A stretch of DNA of 64,000 nucleotides from Kitasatospora gansuensis (GTDB lineage Bacteria > Actinomycetota > Actinomycetes > Streptomycetales > Streptomycetaceae). The notes under the pieces are model-generated. The model saw nothing but the letters and a program-made list of their open reading frames with translations, did no database searches and was not told the origin of the DNA. The stretch is from NCBI RefSeq assembly GCF_014203705.1, contig NZ_JACHJR010000001.1, forward strand, positions 1,860,001 to 1,924,000, given 5' to 3'. Shown one piece after another: positions 1-8,443 of this stretch (its first letter is position 1; the number at the start of each line of letters is the position of its first letter). The position numbers were made by a program, and so were the translations under genes.

Positions 1-934
1 CGCGGATGACCCGCTGTTGGGCCGGTCCGTTCGGCGCCGTCAGGCCGTTCGACGCACCGTCCTGGTTGATCGCGGTGCCGCGGACGATGGCCAGCACCGG
101 GTGGCCGTTGCGCCGCGCGTCCGACAGCCGCTCCACCAGCAGGACGCCGGCTCCCTCCGACCAGCCGGTGCCGTCCGCCGTGGCGCCGAACGCCTTGCAG
201 CGGCCGTCCTTGGCCAGGCCCTTCTGCCGGCTGAACTCCACCAGGGTCTCGGGGGTGGCCATCACGGCCACGCCGCCCGCCAGCGCCAGCGAGCACTCGC
301 CCGAACGGAGCGCCTGGACGGCCAGGTTGAGCGCGACCAGCGAGGAGGAGCACGCGGTGTCCACCGTGACGGCCGGCCCCTCCAGGCCGAGGGTGTAGGA
401 CACCCGGCCGGAGACGATCGAGCCGGCCGCGCTGCTGAACGGGTAGTCGTGGTACATCAGTCCGGCGAAGACTCCGGTCGAGCTGCCCTTCAGCGTGCCC
501 GGGTCGATCCCGGCCCGCTCGAACGCCTCCCAGCTGACCTCCAGCAGCAGCCGCTGCTGCGGGTCGACGTACGGCGTGTCATTGGGTGCGATGCCGAAGA
601 ACGCGGGGTCGAACTCCCCTGCGTCGTGCAGGAATCCGCCTTCCCGGGTGTACGTGGTGTTGGGCCGCTCACCGGTCGGGTCGTACACGCTTTCGAGGTC
701 CCAGCCGCGATTGTCCGGAAACTCGGAGACCGCGTCGACCCCGTCGGCGACCAGCCGCCACAGGTCCTCCGGCGAGGTCACGCCGCCGGGGTAGCGGCAG
801 GCCATCCCCACGATCGCGATGGGCTCCCGCATGGCCGCCGAGAGCTTCCGGTTCTGCCCGCGCAGCCGCTCGGTCTCCTTCAGCGACGCCCGAAGTGCTT
901 CGACAAGCCGTTCGTCGGAGTTGAGGTTGGCCAT
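1..934 (-). CDS. Type I modular polyketide synthase, N-terminal part (partial)
   Basis: This is the 5' end of a type I PKS gene; it starts at ATG 934 and runs off the left edge, so only about 311 residues are visible. Residues 7-30 form a charged amphipathic helix ([17 protein letters not shown]), the usual N-terminal docking helix of a PKS that receives its chain from an upstream subunit, so this is probably an extension and not a loading protein. The ketosynthase domain begins near residue 37 ([15 protein letters not shown]) and contains the active-site cysteine in TACSSS at about residue 195; the later catalytic histidines lie outside the window. It is divergent from the SDR gene at 1356. 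The neighbouring thioesterase, carboxylase and P450 genes fit a polyketide cluster whose main body lies to the left. The product cannot be inferred from this fragment. Confidence 0.95.
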   Translation of the reverse strand, partial: MANLNSDERLVEALRASLKETERLRGQNRKLSAAMREPIAIVGMACRYPGGVTSPEDLWRLVADGVDAVSEFPDNRGWDLESVYDPTGERPNTTYTREGGFLHDAGEFDPAFFGIAPNDTPYVDPQQRLLLEVSWEAFERAGIDPGTLKGSSTGVFAGLMYHDYPFSSAAGSIVSGRVSYTLGLEGPAVTVDTACSSSLVALNLAVQALRSGECSLALAGGVAVMATPETLVEFSRQKGLAKDGRCKAFGATADGTGWSEGAGVLLVERLSDARRNGHPVLAIVRGTAINQDGASNGLTAPNGPAQQRVIR

Positions 935-1110
935 TTCAGTTATCCCGCTTCCCGTGTGAGCGCCGACGAGTTCGGACGAGGAATCGGGAGGCGAGGAATG
1001 CGAAATGGCGTCGCCACCGAACCCCCGTCCCGTATTCGTATATGCGCGCGACGTTATTGCCGGACACCCGGCCCAGGCTCCTCCACCGTAATGAGCAGGC
1101 GCTCGCGCGG

Positions 1111-1130
1111 AACCCCTAGAAAACCCCTTA
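1111..1130. promoter_or_regulatory. Paired AACCCCT half-sites, putative activator site
   Basis: AACCCCT occurs at 1111-1117 and again at 1122-1128, so the two copies repeat on one helical turn (11 bp). Similar copies lie at 1239-1246 and, inverted, at 1279-1286, and before the MFS, P450/carboxylase and beta-propeller genes. Direct heptamers with 11 bp spacing are the architecture of SARP sites, and ACCCCT-type sequences have been described for LuxR-family (LAL) cluster activators; which type acts here is inference. Confidence 0.45.
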
Positions 1131-1154
1131 GCGATCCGGCCCGCCACCACCTAC

Positions 1155-1171
1155 CCTGACGGACTGTCAGG
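1155..1171. promoter_or_regulatory. Palindrome CCTGAC-N5-GTCAGG, putative repressor operator
   Basis: CCTGAC and GTCAGG are perfect inverted arms around GGACT. The core CTGACGGAC..TCAG recurs at 10386-10400, in the gap upstream of the TetR gene that ends the cluster. Two such related sites, one before PKS/SDR and one near a TetR gene, suggest that regulator's operator, but this is inference. Confidence 0.4.
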
Positions 1172-1355
1172 GGGCCGCGCTAGTCTGAAGGTGAACGGCG
1201 AAGGTCCCAACTGCCCTGTCAAGTCAGGCCCCTTACCCACCCCTAGCCCCACCCCTGTCTTGATTCGGCAGGGGCGATTAGGGGGTACCAGACCCATCGG
1301 AGGGGAGGTTTCCTTGGGTATAAATAATTCAACGACACATGATCGGGAGGGCCTT

Positions 1356-2204
1356 ATGGGCCGCGTTGAGGGCAAGGTCGTCGTCATCACCGGAGCGGGG
1401 CGCGGTCAGGGCCGCAGCCACGCGATACGACTTGCCGAGGAGGGCGCCGACATCATCGCGATCGACATCTGCGAGGACATCGACGTCGTCGAGTACCCCC
1501 TGGCCACCGCCGAGGAACTCCAGGAGACCGCCCGGCTGGTCGAGAAGACCGGCCGACGCATCGTCACCAAGGTGGCCGACGTCCGCGACCGCGCCGCACT
1601 CAAGGCCGCGATCGACGAGGGCGTGGCCGAGCTCGGCCGGCTGGACGTCGTGGTCGCCAACGCGGCCATCGGCCCGGTCGGTGCGGACCGTCCGCTGAAC
1701 GCGTTCACCGACGCGGTGGACGTCAACCTGAGCGGCGCGCTCAACACCGTGCACGCCGCGCTGCCGCACCTGGGCGAGGGCGCGTCGATCATCCTGATCG
1801 GCTCGGCCGCGGCCTACATAGCCGAGGCGGGCGCCCCGGGTCCGATGGGCCCCGGCGGCATCGGCTACTCCTTCGCCAAGACCGTCCTGAACGACTACGT
1901 CAACTGGTTCGCGCCCTACCTGGCGCCGACCGGCCGCCGCCTCAACGTGGTCCACCCGACCAACGCCAACACGGTCATGCTGCACAACACCGCGATGTAC
2001 AAGGTCTTCCGCCCGGACGTCGAGACGCCCACCCGCGAGGACGCCGAGCTGGCGTTCCCGGTGGTCCAGGGCATGCCGATCCCGTACGTGGAGCCGCTCG
2101 ACGTCTCGCACGCGGTCACCTACCTGGCCTCCGACGAGTCCCGTTACGTGACCGGCCTTCAGCTCAAGGTCGACGGCGGCGCCGTCGTCAAGGCCGGCAA
2201 GTAA
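1356..2204 (+). CDS. Mycofactocin-type short-chain dehydrogenase/reductase
   Basis: A 282-residue SDR. The start ATG 1356 follows GGGAGGG at 1345; the frame is open further upstream but without a good start. The Rossmann motif is TGAGRGQGRSHA (residues about 12-23), the NAG-like motif is NAAIG, and the catalytic Tyr and Lys are in YSFAK after Ser in IGSAAAY. The insertion after the second beta strand (DICEDIDVVEYPLAT), the GRRIVTKVADVRD segment and the VHPTNANT / NTAMYKVFRPD region are hallmarks of the mycofactocin-coupled SDR family, whose members hold NAD(H) tightly and regenerate it through mycofactocin. It probably oxidises or reduces a hydroxyl of the polyketide or a precursor. No mycofactocin biosynthesis gene is in the window. 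Confidence 0.9.
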   Translation: MGRVEGKVVVITGAGRGQGRSHAIRLAEEGADIIAIDICEDIDVVEYPLATAEELQETARLVEKTGRRIVTKVADVRDRAALKAAIDEGVAELGRLDVVVANAAIGPVGADRPLNAFTDAVDVNLSGALNTVHAALPHLGEGASIILIGSAAAYIAEAGAPGPMGPGGIGYSFAKTVLNDYVNWFAPYLAPTGRRLNVVHPTNANTVMLHNTAMYKVFRPDVETPTREDAELAFPVVQGMPIPYVEPLDVSHAVTYLASDESRYVTGLQLKVDGGAVVKAGK

Positions 2205-2333
2205 GCACCCCTGTTCCACGCACAGCACGCGCAGCACGCACGGCCCGGGGACGGGTACAGCAAGCCCGTCCCGGGGCCGATCCGACTGTCCAAGACGTGA
2301 CATGGCCAGGACAAATACTGTCCGAACCACCTG

Positions 2334-2341
2334 ACCCCTAG
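2334..2341. promoter_or_regulatory. ACCCCTAG motif upstream of MFS gene
   Basis: One full ACCCCTAG copy lies 52 bases before the MFS start codon, in the 188-base gap after the SDR gene. It matches the half-sites seen before other genes of this cluster. Confidence 0.4.
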
Positions 2342-2392
2342 TCCGACCCACTGGTCCGACCGAATCACCACAAGGCTGGAGAGAGCCTAGAA

Positions 2393-4018
2393 ATGACGAA
2401 CCAACAGAGCACCACCTCCGGCGCCCACGCGGCGCCCAAGGCCGGCGCGAAGGAGTGGCTCGGCCTCGGCGTGCTTGTGCTGCCCCTGGTCATCGTCTCG
2501 ATGGACACCTCGGTGTTGTACTTCGCGGTGCCCTTCCTCAGTGCCGACCTGCTCCCGACCACCGACCAGCAGCTGTGGATCTTCGACATCTACGGCTTCA
2601 TCCTGGCGGGTCTGCTGGTGACCATGGGCTCGCTGGCCGACCGGATCGGCCGCCGCAAGCTGCTGATCATCGGCATCCTCGGCTTCGGTCTCGCCTCGGT
2701 CGGCGCGGCCTACGCCGAGAGCGCCAACCAACTCATCCTCGCCCGGGCCCTGTTGGGCATCGGCGGCGCGACCCTGATGCCCTCGACCCGGGCCCTGATC
2801 CTGAACATCTTCCGGGACGAGAAGGAGCGCACCGCCGCGGTGGGCATCTGGACCGCCGGCACCGGCCTCGGCGTCGCCATCGGCCCGGTGGTCAGCGGTC
2901 TGCTGCTGGACCACTTCTGGTGGGGTTCGGTCTTCCTGCTCAACATCCCGGCGATGGTCCTGATGCTGGTGCTGGCACCGATCCTGCTGCCGGAGTCCAA
3001 GGACCCCAACCCGGGCCGCTTCGACCTGCCCAGCGCGGTCCTCTCGCTCGGCGCCATCCTCCCGGTCATCTACGCCATGCAGACGCTGGCCGCGGACAAG
3101 TTCAACCTCGGCTCGGGCATCGCGCTCGGCGCCGGCATCCTGGTCGGCGTGCTGTTCATCTGCCGTCAGCGCGCCCTCGAGACCCCGATGATCGACACCA
3201 AGCTGCTGCTCAGCCGCGGCTTCGGTGGCTCGGCCGCGATCAACACCACCGCGATGTTCGCGATCGTCGGCTTCGGCATCTTCTCCACCCAGTACCTGCA
3301 GTCGGTGCTCGGGCTCAGCGCGCTGAGCGCCGGCCTCTGGTGCCTGATCCCGTCCTTCGCCGTCGCGGTGGCCGGCCCGGTCGCGGCCGTGCTGTCCCAG
3401 AAGATGCACCGCGCCTACGTCATCAGCGCCGGTTTCACCATCTCGATCTTCGGCTACGCCTTCGTCCTGCTCACCAAGTTCGACTCCCCGCTGTGGGTGC
3501 TGCTCACCGGTGTCGGTGTGGCGAACGTCGGTCTGATGATGGCCATGGTCCTGGTCGGTGACCTGGCGCTGTCCACCGTGCCGAAGGCCAAGGCCGGCTC
3601 GGCGTCCGCCCTGCTGGAGACCACCCAGCAGTTCGGTGGTGCGGCCGGTATGGCCGTCCTGGGAAGCGTCGGCTTCGCCGTGTACCGCAACGGCCTGGCC
3701 GACAAGCTCCCGACCGACCTGCCGGCCAACGTCGCCCAGCACGCCCGGGAGGCCCTGGCCGACGCCGTCGCGGTGGCCAACCAGCTCCCGGACGGCGTCC
3801 GGGACACGGTCGTCCGGATCGCCCGGGTGGCCTTCACCGACGGCATGCACGCGGCGGCGATCACCGCCGGTGGCGTCATGATCTTCGGCGCGATCCTGTC
3901 CGCGGTCGTCCTCGGCAAGCTGCCGAAGGAGATCGAGGCGCCGGACGACGAGGACACCGACGGCGCCGCGAGCATCCCGCAGCAGAACGGGGACCGCTCG
4001 CCGGTCGGCCACCACTGA
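2393..4018 (+). CDS. DHA2-family MFS multidrug exporter (14 TM)
   Basis: A 541-residue integral membrane transporter of the EmrB/QacA type. It starts at ATG 2393 with GGAGAG at 2375-2380. Motif A is visible as GSLADRIGRRKLL (residues about 80-92), with the antiporter motif in the fifth segment (GLGVAIGPVVSGLLL). Length and hydrophobic pattern fit 14 membrane segments; the C-terminal 40 residues are charged and cytoplasmic. Such exporters use the proton gradient to expel amphipathic drugs. Its place between the PKS-linked SDR and the thioesterase suggests self-resistance by export of the polyketide. It shares orientation with the SDR (188-base gap) and has its own ACCCCTAG motif, so it may be transcribed separately. 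A strong terminator follows. Confidence 0.93.
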   Translation: MTNQQSTTSGAHAAPKAGAKEWLGLGVLVLPLVIVSMDTSVLYFAVPFLSADLLPTTDQQLWIFDIYGFILAGLLVTMGSLADRIGRRKLLIIGILGFGLASVGAAYAESANQLILARALLGIGGATLMPSTRALILNIFRDEKERTAAVGIWTAGTGLGVAIGPVVSGLLLDHFWWGSVFLLNIPAMVLMLVLAPILLPESKDPNPGRFDLPSAVLSLGAILPVIYAMQTLAADKFNLGSGIALGAGILVGVLFICRQRALETPMIDTKLLLSRGFGGSAAINTTAMFAIVGFGIFSTQYLQSVLGLSALSAGLWCLIPSFAVAVAGPVAAVLSQKMHRAYVISAGFTISIFGYAFVLLTKFDSPLWVLLTGVGVANVGLMMAMVLVGDLALSTVPKAKAGSASALLETTQQFGGAAGMAVLGSVGFAVYRNGLADKLPTDLPANVAQHAREALADAVAVANQLPDGVRDTVVRIARVAFTDGMHAAAITAGGVMIFGAILSAVVLGKLPKEIEAPDDEDTDGAASIPQQNGDRSPVGHH

Positions 4019-4040
4019 CCTGACCGGAGCGCACAACTGA

Positions 4041-4083
4041 AAGGGCGGCGGGCCGGGGTGGAGAACCCCGGCCCGCCGCCCTT
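4041..4083. terminator. Hairpin terminator between convergent genes
   Basis: Two perfectly complementary 19-base arms (4041-4059 and 4065-4083) flank the loop GGAGA. It sits between the convergent MFS and thioesterase genes and probably ends transcription from both sides. Confidence 0.85.
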
Positions 4084-4097
4084 CGGTGTTCCCGCGG

Positions 4098-4865
4098 TCA
4101 GCCGCCCAGCTGGGTGGTGCTGCCCAGCTGGGTGGTGATGGCCCGCAGCACCGCCGGGGCGTGGTGGTTGAGGTAGAAGTGCCCGCCCTGGAAGACCTGC
4201 ATCTCGAAGCCCGCGGTGGTGTGCTCGGACCACGCGCGGGCCTCCTCCAGGTTCACCTCCGGGTCCTCGTCGCCGGTCAGCGCGATGATCGGGCAACTCA
4301 ACTTCGGCCCCGGGCGGTACTGGTAGGTCTCGGCGGCCTTGTAGTCGCTGCGGATCGCGGGCATGATCATCTGCAGCATCTCGTCGTCGCCCAGCACCTG
4401 GGCGTCGGTCCCGCTCATCTTCTTCAGGTTGGCGATCAACTCGGCGTCCCCGTACAGGTGGACCCGCCCCGGGCGGTGCCGGGACGGCGCCCGGCGGCCG
4501 GAGGCGAACAGCGCCGTCGGCACCACTCCGCGCCGCTCCAGCCGCTTCGCCACCTCGAACGCCAGCGTGGCGCCCAGGCTGTGGCCGAACAGCGCCAGCG
4601 GGCGGTCCAGCCACTCCCCCAGCTCCTCGACGACCAGGTCGGCGAGCCGGTCCACCGAGTCCACGCAGGGCTCGGTGCGCCGGTCCTGCCGGCCGGGGTA
4701 CTGGATCGAGACCACGTCCAGGCCGGGCGACAGCGCCCGGGAGACGGGGAAGTAGTAGGTGGCCGACCCGCCGGCGTGCGGGAAGCAGACCAGCCTGGTC
4801 GGCGCCTCGGGCGCCGGATGGAACCTCCGGGTCCAGGCACCGCTCTCAACGGGCGTCACTGACAT
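4098..4865 (-). CDS. Type II (editing) thioesterase
   Basis: An alpha/beta hydrolase of the TEII family that removes wrong or stalled acyl groups from PKS carrier proteins. The start of the domain is LVCFPHAGGSATYYF; the nucleophile serine is in GHSLGA, the acid lies near TGDEDPEV and the catalytic histidine is in GGHFYL. With ATG 4865 the protein has 255 residues and GGAAGGAAG lies about 10 bases upstream. An alternative ATG at 4916 would overlap the stop of the epsilon-subunit gene (ATGA) and add 17 residues, but has no clear ribosome site. It is the last gene of the carboxylase operon (beta, epsilon, TEII). The C-terminus has a small duplicated QLGS/TTQLGG tail. Confidence 0.92.
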   Translation of the reverse strand: MSVTPVESGAWTRRFHPAPEAPTRLVCFPHAGGSATYYFPVSRALSPGLDVVSIQYPGRQDRRTEPCVDSVDRLADLVVEELGEWLDRPLALFGHSLGATLAFEVAKRLERRGVVPTALFASGRRAPSRHRPGRVHLYGDAELIANLKKMSGTDAQVLGDDEMLQMIMPAIRSDYKAAETYQYRPGPKLSCPIIALTGDEDPEVNLEEARAWSEHTTAGFEMQVFQGGHFYLNHHAPAVLRAITTQLGSTTQLGG

Positions 4866-4912
4866 GGTGGTTGGGCTTCCTTCCTGAACAACTGCCGTGT
4901 CGGCAGCGCTAC

Positions 4913-5131
4913 TCATGACCTGGACTTCGAGCCGGTGTTCCAGGCCCCGGGCGCACCGAAGCCCTCCGGCTCCCAGCCGGTGCCCCGGGGCGGCCGACCG
5001 GGCGGCCCGGCGGCGGCGGACCGCCGCCGGGCCAGTGCGAGCAACGCCACCACGGCGGCGGCGAGTTCCTCCGGATCCGGGGCACCCCGGACCACGGTGA
5101 TCCGCGGACCCTCCTGCGTCTGCGCCATCAC
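4913..5131 (-). CDS. Acyl-CoA carboxylase epsilon subunit
   Basis: A 72-residue protein. The segment ITVVRGAPDPEELAAAVVALLALARRR is the short conserved core of actinobacterial carboxylase epsilon subunits, which bind the carboxyltransferase beta subunit and raise activity of the alpha-beta complex. The rest is rich in Gly, Pro and Ala. The start GTG 5131 overlaps the TAG stop of the beta gene by one base; ATG 5128 is the next codon and equally possible. Its coupling to the beta subunit supports a dedicated carboxylase for extender-unit supply. The biotinylated alpha subunit is not here and is probably shared from primary metabolism. Confidence 0.85.
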   Translation of the reverse strand: MMAQTQEGPRITVVRGAPDPEELAAAVVALLALARRRSAAAGPPGRPPRGTGWEPEGFGAPGAWNTGSKSRS

Positions 5132-6729
5132 TACACCGGCGGGTTTCCGTGCTTGCGGGCCGGCAGCCGGGTGTGCTTGGCGCGCAGCATCGCCAGCGCG
5201 TCGATCAGCGTGGACCGGGTCAGCGCCGGGTCGATCACATCGTCCACCAGGCCGCGCTCGGCCGCGTAGTACGGGTGCATCAACTCCTCCTGGTACTCCT
5301 TGATCCGCTGCTGCCGGGCCGCCTCGGGATCGTCGGCGGCCGCGATCTCGCGGCGGAACACCACGTTGGCCGCACCCTCGGCGCCCATCACGGCGATCTC
5401 GTTGGTGGGCCAGGCGTAGGAGATGTCGGTACCGATCGAGCGCGAGTCCATCACGATGTACGCGCCGCCGTATGCCTTTCGCAGGATCAGCTGGATCCGC
5501 GGCACGGTCGCGTTGCAGTACGCGTACAGCAGCTTGGCGCCGTGCCGGATGATGCCCTCGTGCTCCTGGTCCCGGCCCGGCAGGAATCCCGGCACGTCGA
5601 CCAGGGTCACCAGCGGGATGCTGAACGCGTCGCAGAGCTGCACGAAGCGCGCCGCCTTCTCCGAGGCGTTGATGTCCAGCACCCCGGCGAACGAGGCGGG
5701 TTGGTTGGCCACGATGCCCACCACGTGCCCGTCCAGCCGGGCCAGCCCGCAGAGGATGTTGGTGGCCCAGGAGGCGTGCACCTCGAAGAAGTCGGCGTCG
5801 TCGACGATCTCCTCGATCACCTTGCGCATGTCGTAGGCGCGGTTGGGGTCGGCCGGCACCAGGTCGAGCAGCGCCTCGTTGCGCCGGTCCGGCGGGTCCT
5901 CGGAGAGCTCCACGGGGGGCAGCTCACGGTTGTTGGACGGCAGCAGCGAGAGCAGGTGCCGGACGTCCTCGATGCAGTCGGCCTCGTTGTCGTGCAGGAA
6001 GCCGGCCGCGCCGGAGACCGCCGCGTGCACCTCGGCGCCGCCGAGCCCGTCGTGGGTGATGGTCTCGCCGGTCACCGACTTCACCACGTCGGGTCCGGTG
6101 ATGTACATCTGCGAGATGTCCCGGACCATGAAGACGAAGTCGGTCAGCGCGGGCGAGTAGGTCGCGCCGCCCGCGCACGGGCCGAGCATCACCGATATCT
6201 GCGGGATCACCCCGGACGCCTGGACGTTGCGGCGGAAGATCCCGCCGTACCCGGCCAGCGCGGTGACACCCTCCTGGATCCGGGCCCCGGCGCCGTCGCT
6301 GAGACTGACCAGCGGCGCACCGGCCGCCTCGGCCAGGTCCATCACCTTGTGGATCTTCTCCGCGTGCGCCTCGCCGAGCGAGCCGCCGAAGATCCGGAAG
6401 TCGTGGGCGTAGACGAAGACCGTCCGGCCCCAGACCTTGCCCCACCCGGTGATCACACCGTCGGTGTGCGGGCGCTTGTCCTCCAGTCCGAAACCGGTCG
6501 CCCGGTGCCGGCGGAGCTGTTCGATCTCCCGGAAGGTCCCCTCGTCGAAGAGCAGGTCGATCCGTTCACGGACCGTCAGCTTCCCCTTGGCCCGCTGGTT
6601 CCGGGTCGCCTGCGGCGCACCCTGCGCCACCTCGTCCTTGGTCGCCAGCAACTCGTCGACCCTGGCCCGCATGTCGGGACGTCGTCCGACGTCCCCCAAC
6701 ACCGCCAGGGCCTCCTCAACAGTAGTCAC
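5131..6729 (-). CDS. Acyl-CoA carboxylase beta (carboxyltransferase) subunit
   Basis: A 532-residue biotin-dependent carboxyltransferase that moves CO2 from carboxybiotin to an acyl-CoA, giving malonyl- or alkylmalonyl-CoA. N-terminal crotonase-fold half: KGKLTVRERIDLLFD, GRTVFVYAHDFRIFGGSLGE, GAGARIQEG and the oxyanion glycines in GPCAGGATYSPAL. C-terminal half: VDVPGFLPGRDQE and RKAYGGAYIVM. The residue at about 425 (GGAYIVM), which aligns with the substrate-choosing Asp of propionyl-CoA carboxylases, is Ile; in studied Streptomyces enzymes Ile there allows acetyl- or broader acyl-CoA. It is operonic with epsilon and thioesterase, divergent from the P450, and presumably feeds the PKS. Substrate is inference. 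Confidence 0.93.
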   Translation of the reverse strand: MTTVEEALAVLGDVGRRPDMRARVDELLATKDEVAQGAPQATRNQRAKGKLTVRERIDLLFDEGTFREIEQLRRHRATGFGLEDKRPHTDGVITGWGKVWGRTVFVYAHDFRIFGGSLGEAHAEKIHKVMDLAEAAGAPLVSLSDGAGARIQEGVTALAGYGGIFRRNVQASGVIPQISVMLGPCAGGATYSPALTDFVFMVRDISQMYITGPDVVKSVTGETITHDGLGGAEVHAAVSGAAGFLHDNEADCIEDVRHLLSLLPSNNRELPPVELSEDPPDRRNEALLDLVPADPNRAYDMRKVIEEIVDDADFFEVHASWATNILCGLARLDGHVVGIVANQPASFAGVLDINASEKAARFVQLCDAFSIPLVTLVDVPGFLPGRDQEHEGIIRHGAKLLYAYCNATVPRIQLILRKAYGGAYIVMDSRSIGTDISYAWPTNEIAVMGAEGAANVVFRREIAAADDPEAARQQRIKEYQEELMHPYYAAERGLVDDVIDPALTRSTLIDALAMLRAKHTRLPARKHGNPPV

Positions 6730-6839
6730 GCTCCACCTCTCCAGCCGGTCGGGCGATACAGAATGCGGTCGAACGATTCATTCAAATCGGGCCCGGGCGG
6801 CGTAACCAGCCGACTCACCCCCCTGACCGCCGCTGTGGA

Positions 6840-6847
6840 ACCCCTAA
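6840..6847. promoter_or_regulatory. ACCCCTAA motif in carboxylase/P450 divergent promoter
   Basis: ACCCCTAA lies midway in the 234-base gap between the carboxylase beta gene and the P450. A looser CACCCCCCTG copy is 23 bases to the left. It belongs to the group of similar sites near 1111, 1239, 2334 and 8261. Confidence 0.4.
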
Positions 6848-6963
6848 CGGCCATCCGGCTGTCATACGTACGACCGTCTCTGGATACGCTGATGCCCGCC
6901 GCCGCGCACGGCTGTTCGACGACCCCTTGGCCAGTCGGCCTCCTGCCCGGATTGGAGCACCCA

Positions 6964-8247
6964 GTGCTGATGACCAAACTCCGTTCACGTGCGACCAGTT
7001 GGATCGGGCGCCGTTACCTCGCCCGGACCGCCCGGAACGGCTTCGACCTCTCCGACGTCTCATTCCTGCCCGAATCGGTCCTGATGCCGCTGAAGCGGGA
7101 TGGACTGGACCCGGTCCCGGCGATGGCCACCACCCGGGCGGCCGCGCCGATCAGCCGGGTGCCGCTGCCGTTCGGCTTCAACGCCTGGCTGGTCACCGGC
7201 TACGAGGAGGTCAAGCAGGTGCTCGGCCGGCCGACCGGCTTCAGCAGCGACTTCGCCAACCTGATCGGCAACGTCGGCGTGACCGAGGGTCAGAACCCGG
7301 GTGGCCTGGGCTTCAGCGACCCCCCGGTGCACACCCGGCTCCGGAAGCGACTGACCCCCGAGTTCACCATGCGCAGGCTCAGCCGCCTCGGCCCCCGGAT
7401 CGACGCGCTGGTCACCGAGCAGCTCAACCAGATGGCCGCCGCCGGCCCGGGCCCGGTCGACCTGGTGGAGCACTACGCGCTGCCGATCCCCTCGCTGACC
7501 ATCTGTGAGCTGCTCGGCATACCGTACGAGGACCGCGAGGACTTCCAGCGGCTCGGCACCGCCCGGTTCGACCTGTTCGCCGGCGCGGGCACCCCGTTCG
7601 GCGCGATCACCGAGTCGCTGGCCTACCTGCAGGAGGTCGTGCAGCGCCAGCGGGTCGAGCCCGGCGACGGCCTGCTCGGCATGCTGATCAAGGAGTACGG
7701 CGACGACATCGACGACCAGGAGCTGGCCGGTCTCGCCGACGGGGTGCTGACAGGTGGCTTCGAGACCACCGCGAGCATGCTGGCGCTCGGTTCGCTGGTG
7801 CTGCTGCAGGACCCGGTGGCGTTCGCCCGGATCCGCGACGACGACGCCGCGACCGCGCCGTTCGTCGACGAGCTGCTGCGGTACCTGACGGTGGTCCAGA
7901 TGGCCTTCCCGCGGTTCGCCCGCGAGGACATGGAGATCGCCGGCACCCGGATCTCGGCGGGCGACGTGGTGCTCTGCTCGCTCAGCGGCGCCAACCGGGA
8001 CACCGTCTTCGGCGCCGACCCGGAGCGCTTCGACGGCGACCGCCAGGGCCCCTCGCACCTGGCCTTCGGGTACGGCATGCACCGCTGCATCGGCGCCGAG
8101 CTGGCCAAGATGGAGCTGCGCTCCGCCTTCCCCGCCCTGGTCCGGCGGTTCCCCGAACTGCGGCTGGCGGTACCCCCGGAGGAGCTGGCCTTCCGCAAGC
8201 TGTCGATCGTGTACGGCGTCGAGTCGCTCCCCGTCCTGGTGCGGTAG
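6964..8247 (+). CDS. Cytochrome P450 monooxygenase
   Basis: A bacterial class I P450 of 427 residues (from GTG 6964, which has GGAG six bases upstream; ATG 6970 is the alternative). The open frame extends far upstream, but that part is the shadow of the carboxylase gene. Key elements: substrate helix I AGLADGVLTGGFETT, the ExxR pair in DELLRYL, and the haem loop FGYGMHRCIGAELAK with the cysteine ligand. FSDPPVHTRLRK is the conserved C-helix region. It is probably a tailoring hydroxylase or epoxidase of the polyketide. No ferredoxin gene is adjacent, so it must use redox partners from elsewhere. Confidence 0.95.
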   Translation: MLMTKLRSRATSWIGRRYLARTARNGFDLSDVSFLPESVLMPLKRDGLDPVPAMATTRAAAPISRVPLPFGFNAWLVTGYEEVKQVLGRPTGFSSDFANLIGNVGVTEGQNPGGLGFSDPPVHTRLRKRLTPEFTMRRLSRLGPRIDALVTEQLNQMAAAGPGPVDLVEHYALPIPSLTICELLGIPYEDREDFQRLGTARFDLFAGAGTPFGAITESLAYLQEVVQRQRVEPGDGLLGMLIKEYGDDIDDQELAGLADGVLTGGFETTASMLALGSLVLLQDPVAFARIRDDDAATAPFVDELLRYLTVVQMAFPRFAREDMEIAGTRISAGDVVLCSLSGANRDTVFGADPERFDGDRQGPSHLAFGYGMHRCIGAELAKMELRSAFPALVRRFPELRLAVPPEELAFRKLSIVYGVESLPVLVR

Positions 8248-8260
8248 TCCCTGGTCGGAC

Positions 8261-8277
8261 AGGGGGCGGATAGGGGT
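8261..8277. promoter_or_regulatory. Paired AGGGG half-sites upstream of beta-propeller gene
   Basis: AGGGG occurs at 8261 and 8272, again 11 bp apart, the second as TAGGGGT, the complement of ACCCCTA. The pair lies about 170 bases before the start of the secreted beta-propeller gene and just after the P450 stop. Confidence 0.4.
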
Positions 8278-8443
8278 GGGAGCGGGACCGTCGCGGCACT
8301 AGTTTCGTGCCAAGTTCGATGCTGGGGGCACCCGTTCCCGGACGAACCCAGTGCGGCGGCGTCGTCGATCCTGCCCAGTTTCCCGTTTCGCCGTCGGGCG
8401 CTCGTGGTCCGTGCACGCCTGTCCCACCAGGAGACGAAGAAAC

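Larger units (their letters stand above)
935..1355. promoter_or_regulatory. Divergent promoter region between PKS and SDR genes
   Basis: This 421-base gap has no gene. It must hold the promoters for the PKS on the left and the SDR on the right. It is dense in short repeated signals: AACCCCT half-sites at 1111 and 1122 (11 bp apart), ACCCCTAG at 1239, ACCCCTG at 1251, an inverted copy at 1279-1286, and a perfect-arm palindrome at 1155-1171. I could not assign -10 and -35 boxes with confidence. Confidence 0.6.

Noticed and set aside
1329..2351. Long minus-strand open frame opposite the SDR gene
   Set aside because: It is a GC-driven shadow: Arg/Gly/Asp-rich, no domain, no ribosome site.
2387..4036. 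549-residue minus-strand frame opposite the MFS gene
   Set aside because: Composition (Asp, Gln, Gly, Arg, His) is typical of antisense shadows; the plus strand encodes a clear transporter.
5149..6963. N-terminal extension of the P450 gene by about 600 residues
   Set aside because: This frame is the antisense shadow of the carboxylase gene, has no family resemblance, and a ribosome site stands before 6964.
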